The notes beneath the pieces were generated by a model, which saw only the letters and a program-made list of their open reading frames with translations, did not search any database and had not been told where the DNA came from. The position numbers and the translations under genes were made by a program. DNA of 64,000 nucleotides from contig DXDA01000080.1 of NCBI GenBank assembly GCA_019115745.1, forward strand, positions 26,510 to 90,509. The letters run 5' to 3'. Source of the stretch: Candidatus Alistipes intestinigallinarum. Its GTDB lineage: Bacteria > Bacteroidota > Bacteroidia > Bacteroidales > Rikenellaceae. Shown here piece after piece: positions 52,809 through 62,617 of this stretch. Each line of letters starts with the position of its first letter. The stretch's first letter is position 1.

Positions 52809-53408
52809 ATGAACGATACACACGAAATCCTTGCCCTCGCCGCGGCAAACCAACGGCGGGCGCACGAAATTCTCCGCGAACTGGAGTTGCGCGAAGCGTG
52901 GCAGGCCATCGGAGCGCGGGCCGAAGTGGTGGGATCACTCCGCACGGGACTCCTGATGAAGCACCTCGACATCGACCTGCACATCTACTCTCCGGCTCCG
53001 TTGCGACCGGCCGACAGTTTCGCCGCTGCGGCCCGGGTTGCCGAAAAGCCCGGCATCCGGCGGATGGAATACGGCAACCTGCTCGATGCCGAGGACTGCT
53101 GCCTCGAATGGCACGCGCAATACGAAGACCGCGACGGGCGCCGGTGGCAGATCGATCTGATCCACATGGCGGAGAACTCTCCCTGGGCAGGCTATTTCGA
53201 ACGGGTGGCCGACCGCATTGCGGCAGTACTGACCCCGGAGACGCGGGAAGCTATTCTGCGCTTGAAATACGAGACGCCCGACGGGGCGAAAATTCCCGGC
53301 ATTGCCTACTACAAGGCAGTTCTGGCGGACGGCGTGCGCAGCCATGCGGAGTTCACGGCCTGGCTGCAGGAACACCCCGTCGAGGGGATCGTGACGTGGA
53401 TACCCTGA
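52809..53408 (+). CDS. Nucleotidyltransferase-fold protein of unknown substrate
   Basis: A 199-aa protein. VVGSLRTGLLMKHLDIDLHI fits the NTase pattern G-S...D-x-D, and a third acidic residue lies in RRWQIDLIHM. The rest is helical. No toxin/antitoxin partner, HEPN gene or aminoglycoside-resistance context is nearby. The ATG at 52809 is chosen; residues before it are unconserved. It has its own upstream region after the recN terminator. Function unknown; an RNA, nucleotide or small-molecule modifier is possible. Confidence 0.7.
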   Translation: MNDTHEILALAAANQRRAHEILRELELREAWQAIGARAEVVGSLRTGLLMKHLDIDLHIYSPAPLRPADSFAAAARVAEKPGIRRMEYGNLLDAEDCCLEWHAQYEDRDGRRWQIDLIHMAENSPWAGYFERVADRIAAVLTPETREAILRLKYETPDGAKIPGIAYYKAVLADGVRSHAEFTAWLQEHPVEGIVTWIP

Positions 53409-53452
53409 TACCCAGACCCGGGTTCACCATTCCAGGCTCCTCCGGGCACAAA

Positions 53453-53488
53453 AAAACCGGGACACCCGTTATCGGGCGTCCCGGTTTT
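53453..53488. terminator. Bidirectional terminator between the NTase gene and groL
   Basis: A 16-bp stem with one mismatch (53453-53468 with 53473-53488, loop TTAT), A-run on the left and T-run on the right, so it suits both convergent genes. Confidence 0.9.
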
Positions 53489-53520
53489 CATCTATGCTGT
53501 CATCGGACAGCGGCCGATCA

Positions 53521-55161
<1,641 letters not shown>

Positions 55162-55166
55162 TTAAA

Positions 55167-55436
55167 TTAGATGATTGCGAGAATATCGTTTTGTTTCATG
55201 ATGAGGTAATCGACGCCGTCGATCTGGATCTCCTGACCGGCATACTTGCCGTAGAGTACCTGATCGCCAACCTTGACCTCCATCTTGACCTCCGAAGTGC
55301 CGGGGCCTACGGCCACCACCTTACCAGCCAGCGGTTTTTCCTTGGCCGTGTCGGGAATGATCAGTCCTCCGGCAGTCTTCTCTTCCGCGGGATTCGGGAG
55401 AATCAGCACGCGATCCGATAATGGTTTTACGTTCAT
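55167..55436 (-). CDS. groS: Co-chaperonin GroES
   Basis: An 89-aa lid of the GroEL chamber. It has [25 protein letters not shown] (mobile loop), [28 protein letters not shown] and the C-terminal [13 protein letters not shown]. Slightly shorter than the 95-97 aa average. The upstream 235 nt lack a CIRCE element; an inverted repeat lies at 55539-55576. Confidence 0.97.
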   Translation of the reverse strand: MNVKPLSDRVLILPNPAEEKTAGGLIIPDTAKEKPLAGKVVAVGPGTSEVKMEVKVGDQVLYGKYAGQEIQIDGVDYLIMKQNDILAII

Positions 55437-55538
55437 AGCTTTGAGTTTTTAATTTGTTATTTATTCGTATTGCATTCGTTTCGAGTTGCACACCCTTCTC
55501 CAACAATAGATGTGCCAAGCGGTTTTTGTCAGTTACGG

Positions 55539-55576
55539 GGTGACAAACGAGCAGGGAGGACTGCCAAATTGTCACC
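55539..55576. promoter_or_regulatory. Nested inverted repeat upstream of groES
   Basis: GGTGACAA (55539-55546) and TTGTCACC (55569-55576) are perfect complements. Between them GCAG (55551-55554) and CTGC (55561-55564) pair, leaving symmetrical 4-nt internal loops and a 6-nt apex. Located 103-140 nt before the groES ATG and 36 nt before the tRNA-His promoter. It has no T-run, so a protein-binding operator or RNA structure is more likely than a terminator. Confidence 0.45.
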
Positions 55577-55611
55577 TTCTGTAAATTCGCAGCTATTTTC
55601 CGGTCGATTTT

Positions 55612-55643
55612 TTTGCATGGAACAAAAAAACGTATTACATTTG
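55612..55643 (+). promoter_or_regulatory. Bacteroidota promoter for tRNA-His
   Basis: TTTG (55612-55615), 20-nt spacer, TAcaTTTG (55636-55643), 29 nt before the tRNA. Confidence 0.85.
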
Positions 55644-55672
55644 CACTCCGATACGAGACCCGTATCGACATG

Positions 55673-55749
<77 letters not shown>

Positions 55750-55802
55750 GGAGCGCCGGGGAGAAAGCCCAAGAGAGTGGGCAGGGAAGCTCTAAAACGA
55801 GT

Positions 55803-55840
55803 AAAAAGCCTTATGTATCAATGATATGTAAGGCTTTTTT
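55803..55840 (+). terminator. Terminator after tRNA-His
   Basis: AAAAAGCCTTA (55803-55813) pairs with TAAGGCTTTTT (55829-55839) and a T-run follows. Confidence 0.85.
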
Positions 55841-56484
55841 CATTTTTGGCTGGTTCCTGAAAATGCATTTGCAGGCAGACCGTTCGAGGCCAAATCGTGT
55901 AATCCAATGTTTTACAACAATATACGCACAGTACACCTTTAATAAACTTGAAAACTATTGCTTCTGTACAACAAGACATAATGCCAGCCGAAAGGAGATC
56001 AGAAGATTGGCCTTTGGAGATACGCTTTTAAGTACATTGCCGGATGCACTCAAGATGCTGCTAAAAGACGGAACTGGTTGTACTTCGGAAACGCCCAATA
56101 CCCATGAACGACCGAAACGAATCCAGGATATTTTCAGTTTTTATGCACTGCCGAGACTGTCTATCACGGATGTCGACCACTTGCGGCAGAGACACATCAC
56201 AACCGGCGAAAAGAACAACACAACGACAACAAATTAACTTCACAGACAAGAATATCTTTAGGAAGTCCACTACGCTCTGCGGCATTAAAAATCTGGCTGT
56301 ACATTGCATAGGCGCTGATATTAATTCCTCTTTGAATATATTTCTACAGCAAAAATCAATATCTCTAAGATGCTTCTACATGGTCAAAAGGAATGTTTTT
56401 CTTGTTTCCAAAAATAATAATCATATTGTAATTTATCTTCTGAAATTCAATAATTCTGTCTATTTCTATACAATTCATTAAATT
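55841..56484. other. A/T-rich gap with possible gene remnants
   Basis: No intact gene. Base composition drops sharply from the GC-rich core. On the minus strand, fragments read in changing frames (for example IPFDHVEAS followed by a stop, and ISAYAMYSQIFNAAERSG) could be decayed coding sequence of unknown origin. No transposase, integrase or clear inverted repeat was seen. Confidence 0.5.
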
Positions 56485-59400
56485 TTAGACCTTTTTAGAA
56501 GGATCCGTTTCACTGGGAGATTGATCATCTCGATTGTCTCCGGAATTTCCATACCGCCGATGCTCTTCGGCATAGACTCTAGGCAGCATCCCGAATTTCT
56601 TTCGGAAAAGACGGGTAAAATAATTCGGAGAAGAAAAACCTGTCGAATAGGCCGCTTCCGAAACCCGATAACCCGCCTGTAACAACACAAGCGATTCCTT
56701 CAATCGAAGATGGTTGATGTATTCGGTGGTCGACATCCCGACAATACTCTTAAGTTTAAGATGCAGTTGCGTACGACTGATCCCTGCTGTCGACGTCAGA
56801 TCATTGATAGAAAACTGCTCATTGGCAAGATTCTTTTTAATAATGGAATCAATACGAGCAAGGAATTTTGCATCAAGATTATTGCTCACGATCTCGGCTG
56901 CTTCAACCTGCCCCGCGATATAGCGGTGGATCAACTTCTCGCGCGACTGAAGCAAATTCTTAACCTGCTCATACAAGGCCGCCGGATGAAATGGCTTTTC
57001 GAGATAAAAATCGGCTCCGGCCTGATAACTTTCTATCTGTGTTTCATCTCCGGATTTTGCCGTAAGCAAAATAACTTGAATATGCGAAGTTGCAATATGA
57101 CTTTTAAGTCGCTGCACCAATTCGTAACCATTCATCTCTGGCATCATTACATCGCTGACAATCACATCCGGAAGCTGTTTGAGCGCCACATCCCATCCTT
57201 CCAGACCATTATGGGCCAGCAAAACCCGAAATTCCCCACTGAAAAGTTCCTGATAGAAATGCAGTAATTCGGGTTCATCCTCAACAACCAGAATCGTATG
57301 TTTCCGGGATGGATTCACGTGTCGGTTCTCTTTGGTATCGGGCACTTCGAATTTTCGCTCCGGTTCCACCGAAAGGAATTTGTATTCCCGGATGTCGACT
57401 TTATCGATCCGTTTCCGAGAGAGTTGATCCTCCGAAAAGAACGATTTGTCGACCCCCAGCGTTAAGGAAAAACAACTTCCTTTTCCCGGAGAACTCGTCA
57501 CCTGAATCGAACCTTTGTGAAGTTCGACCAATTCGCGGGTGAGAGCCAAACCGATTCCAAAACCGGTTTGTCCCGTACGCTCCCATTCGTTGACTTGATA
57601 ATAGGCTTCGAAGATATGGTTCAATTTGTCGGCTTCGATCCCAATTCCCGTATCTTCAACCGACAGATGCAATATGGCCGGCCCGGAGGATGTATCCAGA
57701 CTCGATGTAATGGAGATTCGACCTTCCAGGGTATACTTGAAGGCATTGGACAACAAATTGAAGACGATTTTCTCGACATCCTGCGGTGAGAACCAGACGG
57801 AAGGCCCACTCTGAGGTACATGTACCTGAAAGTCGATGTGACGCTCCTCGGCCAACAGTAGAAATCCGTCCGTTATGTCGTGAATAAAACTTTGAATATC
57901 GCCTTCGCGCAGACGTATCTTCTTTTGCAGATTTTTGATCTGGGTAAAATGCAACAACTCGTCGATCAAATATTTCATCTTGACGGCATTACGGGCCAAC
58001 AACCGCATTCGTCGTTCGGTTTTGCCGGAAAAGCTTCCCCGATCAATCATCGATTCCAAAGGACCGATAATCAAACTCAAGGGAATTCGCAATTGATGTG
58101 AAATGTTGGTAAAGAAATTCAATTGCATACGGTGTAGCTCACTGTCCTTTTTACGTTCAAGATCACTGGCAAGCTGCTCGGCGTGACGTCGTTGTCGAAT
58201 CCGGAAAGTGCGCCATCCGAGGAACAACAAGCACAGAAAAATCACCAAATAGCAACAACACATGACCGTTGAACGCCAGAAAGGCGGCTCGACCTCAATA
58301 TGAATGGTTGTAACCGGTTCGTTTCCATCCCAACGATTGTTGAACGACGCCTTCAACTGCAACCGATATTCACCGGGAGCCAAATTGGCAAAGTTGATCT
58401 GCTTCTGCATTCCCACATAGTCCCATTGAGTATCGGTTCCAAAACTTGAGGCAAAAAAGAGACTCGAAGCGTGGCTGATAGTCGGGACCGTATAACTGAT
58501 GGAAAACGACTGGGCTTGTGCGCTGCTTAAACGAATACGGCTGCCATCCGCGAGATCGCACTCTTCGGAAGGATAGACAACGACATTCTTGCCTAAAACG
58601 CGCAGTTCGGTTAATTCGACCTGGGCGCGACTCAGGGAGAGTCGCAAGGAATCGGGATGAAACGTAATCATACCGTTGATTGTCCCGAAATAGAGATAAC
58701 CGTCCGGATCGCAGTAGACCGAATTGTTACTGAACTGTTTGTTGGGCAGGCCATCGCTCACGGAGTAATTGACGAACGTATCGGATGACTGGTCGTAACA
58801 ACTCAATCCATTATCTGTACTGGCCCAGATATTTCCGTTGCCATCCTCGATAATCGAGTAAACGGTATTCGAGAGCAAATGGTTTTGAGTAGTATAGGTC
58901 GTATAACGGGACTGTTCGGGTGCATAACAGATCAAACCGTCATAGTTAGTCGAGATCCACAGATGATGACGGGAGTCCTGATATATATAGTTGATGTGCT
59001 TGTTGGATCGAATGGTCTGCCCATCGGTATTACGAAGTGTAAACTCCCGAATTCGTTTTTGTTCCTTATTGTAATAAAACAAGCCCTGAGCATGAGTGGC
59101 AATCCAGACATTACCCGCATCATCCATCATCAGATGATTGATACTCTGTTTCCGGAATCGATAAGGCTCGAATTGAATAAAGAGATCCTTTGCTTCATCA
59201 TATATGACCAACCCGCTGGTAGTACCCACCCATAGACGGCCCTCGCTGTCCTCCAGCAAGGCCAGGATATGATTTGTGGAAAGGCCCGGATAATGCTCGA
59301 CGGTAAATTGGTCGAATCGGCCCGTTTGCGGCGTATAACAATAGAGTCCATTCGAAGTCGTACCGATCCATAAACGCCCTTTCCGGTCTTTCAGCAGCGC

Positions 59401-60600
59401 ATAGGGATTCGAATTTTCTTTACCCGGAATGAGGAGTTTCTGGATGGTATTGTTCGATTGGACCAATCGATTCAGATTGCCGTCTTCGGTAGCAATCCAA
59501 ATATCACCGTTTCCGTCCGGAAGTATTTGACGCACGGTTCTTCCCGACAGATAGGATTCTCCTTCTCCCCAATCGTAGAATGAAAACTGCCGGAACATAT
59601 AAGGCTGGATATTGATTCCTCCATATCTGGTCCCGACCAACATGTTGTGTTCCCGATCTCGAAAAATCACAGTAATAAGGTTGTCGCTCAACAGGTTGTA
59701 ATTTGAAGGATCTTTGACCTGATGAGCCACGATGGAACCCAAATGCGGATTGTAGATATAGAGCCCCTGATTCGTTCCGATCCAAAGGTTTTGATCCGCA
59801 TCTTCACAGAAAGCGGTAATACTTGCGTCGGACAACTCCGGCAGCACATAGAATCGTTGTTTGTCGATATGATAATAACAGGCTCCGCGATTGTTTGTGC
59901 CAATCCACAGTACTCCGCTCGGACTGTAATAGAGCGTATTGATTTGGTTCGAGGCCAGCCAGTCCCGGGTGTCATCATTAGCCCGAAAATGCGTGATAAC
60001 GGTATGTCCCCGGTTTATATGAATCAATCCGTCGGTTTTCGTCCCGGCCCATACGTCTCCGGCCGCGTCAACGGCAAGAGACGTAAAGCGATTGCGCACC
60101 TCCCGGCCATGAACCAAAATCGGTTCGAAACGATCTTCCCGTTCATTATAGGAATGCAAAATGTCGCTGATCCCCAGATAAAGCCCTTGCTGCGACTCTG
60201 CAATAGCACAAAGCGACAGTGTGGCAATATCATTTTTAGGCGCTGAAAAGCTGTTTTTTCGATAATCATAGTAACGCAATCCACGAGAAGTAATCACCCA
60301 TAATCGATCCTGACTATCGGCAAAGACCTTGAGAATGGACTTCGAGGGCAGATTGTCCGGATTCTCCAAGGATGGTTCATAAGTGACCATCGTATATCCA
60401 TCCCATCGGCAAAGTCCGTTTTCGGTACCAATCCAGATAAAACCCTTGTGATCCTGGCAAATCGTATGAATCGTATTGCTGGGCAACTGGTTGATATTCG
60501 AGAGATGGCTAAAACGCATATTGCCGCCATAAAGACCTGGGGCTGCGGTCAGAAGCATCGGAATGAGCCACCAAACGAACAATTTACAACGGAATGTCAT
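56485..60600 (-). CDS. Hybrid two-component system sensor-regulator (HTCS)
   Basis: A 1371-aa inner-membrane sensor with DNA-binding output. Signal peptide about 1-25. Two seven-bladed-type Reg_prop propellers (about 30-690; repeated D-x-x-G-x-I-W-I-G-T motifs) lead to a Y_Y_Y domain (about 700-765), a membrane helix near 777-798, HisKA with His835 in ISHQLRIPL, HATPase (NAFKYT, VEDTGIGIEADKL, GFGIGLAL), a receiver with phospho-acceptor Asp1150 in VSDVMMPEMNG, and an AraC-type HTH (SINDLTSTAGISRTQLHLKL, RLFRKKFG). It senses glycan breakdown products and controls the local locus. Base composition is lower in GC than the core genes. Confidence 0.95.
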   Translation of the reverse strand: MTFRCKLFVWWLIPMLLTAAPGLYGGNMRFSHLSNINQLPSNTIHTICQDHKGFIWIGTENGLCRWDGYTMVTYEPSLENPDNLPSKSILKVFADSQDRLWVITSRGLRYYDYRKNSFSAPKNDIATLSLCAIAESQQGLYLGISDILHSYNEREDRFEPILVHGREVRNRFTSLAVDAAGDVWAGTKTDGLIHINRGHTVITHFRANDDTRDWLASNQINTLYYSPSGVLWIGTNNRGACYYHIDKQRFYVLPELSDASITAFCEDADQNLWIGTNQGLYIYNPHLGSIVAHQVKDPSNYNLLSDNLITVIFRDREHNMLVGTRYGGINIQPYMFRQFSFYDWGEGESYLSGRTVRQILPDGNGDIWIATEDGNLNRLVQSNNTIQKLLIPGKENSNPYALLKDRKGRLWIGTTSNGLYCYTPQTGRFDQFTVEHYPGLSTNHILALLEDSEGRLWVGTTSGLVIYDEAKDLFIQFEPYRFRKQSINHLMMDDAGNVWIATHAQGLFYYNKEQKRIREFTLRNTDGQTIRSNKHINYIYQDSRHHLWISTNYDGLICYAPEQSRYTTYTTQNHLLSNTVYSIIEDGNGNIWASTDNGLSCYDQSSDTFVNYSVSDGLPNKQFSNNSVYCDPDGYLYFGTINGMITFHPDSLRLSLSRAQVELTELRVLGKNVVVYPSEECDLADGSRIRLSSAQAQSFSISYTVPTISHASSLFFASSFGTDTQWDYVGMQKQINFANLAPGEYRLQLKASFNNRWDGNEPVTTIHIEVEPPFWRSTVMCCCYLVIFLCLLFLGWRTFRIRQRRHAEQLASDLERKKDSELHRMQLNFFTNISHQLRIPLSLIIGPLESMIDRGSFSGKTERRMRLLARNAVKMKYLIDELLHFTQIKNLQKKIRLREGDIQSFIHDITDGFLLLAEERHIDFQVHVPQSGPSVWFSPQDVEKIVFNLLSNAFKYTLEGRISITSSLDTSSGPAILHLSVEDTGIGIEADKLNHIFEAYYQVNEWERTGQTGFGIGLALTRELVELHKGSIQVTSSPGKGSCFSLTLGVDKSFFSEDQLSRKRIDKVDIREYKFLSVEPERKFEVPDTKENRHVNPSRKHTILVVEDEPELLHFYQELFSGEFRVLLAHNGLEGWDVALKQLPDVIVSDVMMPEMNGYELVQRLKSHIATSHIQVILLTAKSGDETQIESYQAGADFYLEKPFHPAALYEQVKNLLQSREKLIHRYIAGQVEAAEIVSNNLDAKFLARIDSIIKKNLANEQFSINDLTSTAGISRTQLHLKLKSIVGMSTTEYINHLRLKESLVLLQAGYRVSEAAYSTGFSSPNYFTRLFRKKFGMLPRVYAEEHRRYGNSGDNRDDQSPSETDPSKKV

Positions 60601-60671
60601 ATGGAAAAGAAAAGTAAAAAATTCGGATTCAAATCTGTTTTCAGCAACAAACCTTCACATCGTGTCTGGAA

Positions 60672-61640
60672 TCATTCGATAAGCAGGCGCGTACCATTGA
60701 ATGTCACATTGCGGATAAGCGGTCGAGAAGGCGCTCGATTGGGCGCATGATAGGAGATTTTCAAAATTCCCGAGTGATCCCGGAAGAGCATGGCATGTCC
60801 GCCGTTATCCCTGTTGAGCGGTTGTTTCAGATGTTGCCATGGTCCGTATATATCGCCCTCGGAGATAGCCTGACCGATCGCATAAAGCCCGGCATGTCGC
60901 TGGAAACTCGACCAAAGCATCAGTAACCGGCCATCTTCCAATCGGTAAACAAAGGGGGCATCGGTGACTTTGCCTTGTACCGGAGGTGTGGTTTTGTTGG
61001 ATCTCAATGAACCGACCCAAGGTGCTGCCGATGCGCGGAACAGGACCTGAGGCGTGCCTTCGATGTGGGTCAGGTCCTCGGAGAGCCGTGCGACACAAAT
61101 CTCGCCATCGCCGACTTCCAGCCATTCGTGGCAATAAAGCAGCCAGGGCATTCCTTCTTCATCGACAAAAAGAGTCCCGTCCAGACACATCTGATCGGCC
61201 GGCGTAACGGGCCCGTTCGTCAACGGTTCGAAAGGTCCGACGGGATGATCAGAGACCAAAATCGAGGTACCTCGTTTTCGGTCGGGCGCGCTGAAGGTTA
61301 CAAACAGATAATAGCGGTTCCGATAATAGAAGAGATCCGGAGCCCAAAAATCTTCTCTGCCCCAGAAATCCTTGGCCGGCACGAACGATTTGCCGCAATA
61401 GCGCCAATGGATCAGATCCCGACTTTCGTAGCAAATGAGTCGATAGGTATCATTGACATGCAAATAATAGTTGCCGCTCTGAGGATCCGCCAGAATAAAC
61501 GGATCACGAACCTGAAGATCATCAATGTGGATGGAATATCGGACAGCCTTTTGTTTTGCCTTCTTGCGAATCTGGGCCTCGCTCTCCGGAGGCATGAGAA
61601 CCATGAACAGGGAGATGATAAGGCAAATAAACGGTTTCAT
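60672..61640 (-). CDS. Glycoside hydrolase family 43-like protein (downstream copy)
   Basis: A 322-aa exported protein (signal peptide about 1-22). Five-bladed GH43 propeller: Asp46 in VRDPFILA is the expected base, FWAPDLFYYRNRYYLFVTF a core blade, CLDGTLFVDEEG the second Asp, and EWLEVGDGEICVARL the likely acid region. It is probably an exo-acting arabinosidase, xylosidase or galactosidase; substrate cannot be assigned. Seven nt after the upstream paralogue, 71 nt before the HTCS gene on the same strand. Confidence 0.85.
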   Translation of the reverse strand: MKPFICLIISLFMVLMPPESEAQIRKKAKQKAVRYSIHIDDLQVRDPFILADPQSGNYYLHVNDTYRLICYESRDLIHWRYCGKSFVPAKDFWGREDFWAPDLFYYRNRYYLFVTFSAPDRKRGTSILVSDHPVGPFEPLTNGPVTPADQMCLDGTLFVDEEGMPWLLYCHEWLEVGDGEICVARLSEDLTHIEGTPQVLFRASAAPWVGSLRSNKTTPPVQGKVTDAPFVYRLEDGRLLMLWSSFQRHAGLYAIGQAISEGDIYGPWQHLKQPLNRDNGGHAMLFRDHSGILKISYHAPNRAPSRPLIRNVTFNGTRLLIE

Positions 61641-61647
61641 GACGGAT

Positions 61648-62610
61648 TCAATTTAAAAAAACAACCTCTTCCTGCTGGATACGAACCGGGCGCAGAATCA
61701 CCTGCACGGGAGGTTCATTGGTATGATACGAAATAAGAAGCGAACCTTGGAAATCCCGAAAGATCATGGCATGGCCACCATCATCGTTGATAGCCCCACT
61801 CCGCTGATGCCAGGGGCCTCGCAACTCTCCCGAATGCGATACGCCAACCCCGATAGCATATTCGCCGTTGGTACAAAAACTGCTCCATATCAGCAGGAGT
61901 TTACCGCTGTCGGTCGTGTAGATAAAAGGGGCATTGGTAATTACACCGGTTTGAGCTCCCGTCGTGATCAACCCCGGCCAGTCCGCATCGGAACCTTTGA
62001 ATAAAAAGAGCGGTTCTCCAATCGTATGCGAGAGGTCGTCACTGAGTCGTTGGGCATAAATTTCGCCGATCTGCACTTCGATCCATTCGCGGGCATAAAT
62101 CAGCCAAGGTTGTCCATCCTTGTCCACATAAAGCGTACCATCCAGGCACATCCAACCTTTAGGTGTGATCGGCGCATTGACCAATGGTCGGAATCCGCAA
62201 TCCGGCCTATCCGAGATAAAAATGGAGATTCCCCGTCGATAACGTTCGGAGAAGAAACTGGCAAGAAGATAATAATGCCCCCGATATCGGTAGACTTTTG
62301 GGGCCCAAAAATCGTGTTCACCCCAAAAATCGGGATCCGGACGAAACGATTCTCCGCATAATTTCCATCTTCGCAAATCCTTGCTGGCATAGCATAGAAA
62401 CGATTTCTTTCCGCTGTTTGCGTGCATGTAGTAGGTACTGTCGGCGACATTGGCCAGAATGAACGGATCTCGAATGTGCATGTCACTCAAATTAAGCGGA
62501 TAGTTTTCCTCTTGCCGAGATGTCTCCGAAGTTTGTGTCCGAGAATTACAAGCGGTGTTACTGATCACCAGACATCCAAGCACGACCACGCGAAAAAGAA
62601 ATCGTTTCAT
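61648..62610 (-). CDS. Glycoside hydrolase family 43-like lipoprotein (upstream copy)
   Basis: A 320-aa lipoprotein (Cys21 in SNTAC). Same blade order as the neighbour: Asp48 in IRDPFILAN, FWAPKVYRYRGHYYL, CLDGTLYVDKDGQPWL, EWIEVQIGEIYAQRL, and DDGGHAMIFRDFQGSLLISYH. Clearly a paralogue of the gene 7 nt downstream, but the two differ at WAPD/WAPK and in anchoring, so they may act at different sites or on different linkages. Confidence 0.85.
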   Translation of the reverse strand: MKRFLFRVVVLGCLVISNTACNSRTQTSETSRQEENYPLNLSDMHIRDPFILANVADSTYYMHANSGKKSFLCYASKDLRRWKLCGESFRPDPDFWGEHDFWAPKVYRYRGHYYLLASFFSERYRRGISIFISDRPDCGFRPLVNAPITPKGWMCLDGTLYVDKDGQPWLIYAREWIEVQIGEIYAQRLSDDLSHTIGEPLFLFKGSDADWPGLITTGAQTGVITNAPFIYTTDSGKLLLIWSSFCTNGEYAIGVGVSHSGELRGPWHQRSGAINDDGGHAMIFRDFQGSLLISYHTNEPPVQVILRPVRIQQEEVVFLN

Positions 62611-62617
62611 AAAGCAT

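Noticed and set aside
55437..55671. CIRCE element upstream of groES
   Set aside because: No TTAGCACTC/GAGTGCTAA pair; only the different inverted repeat at 55539-55576 is present.
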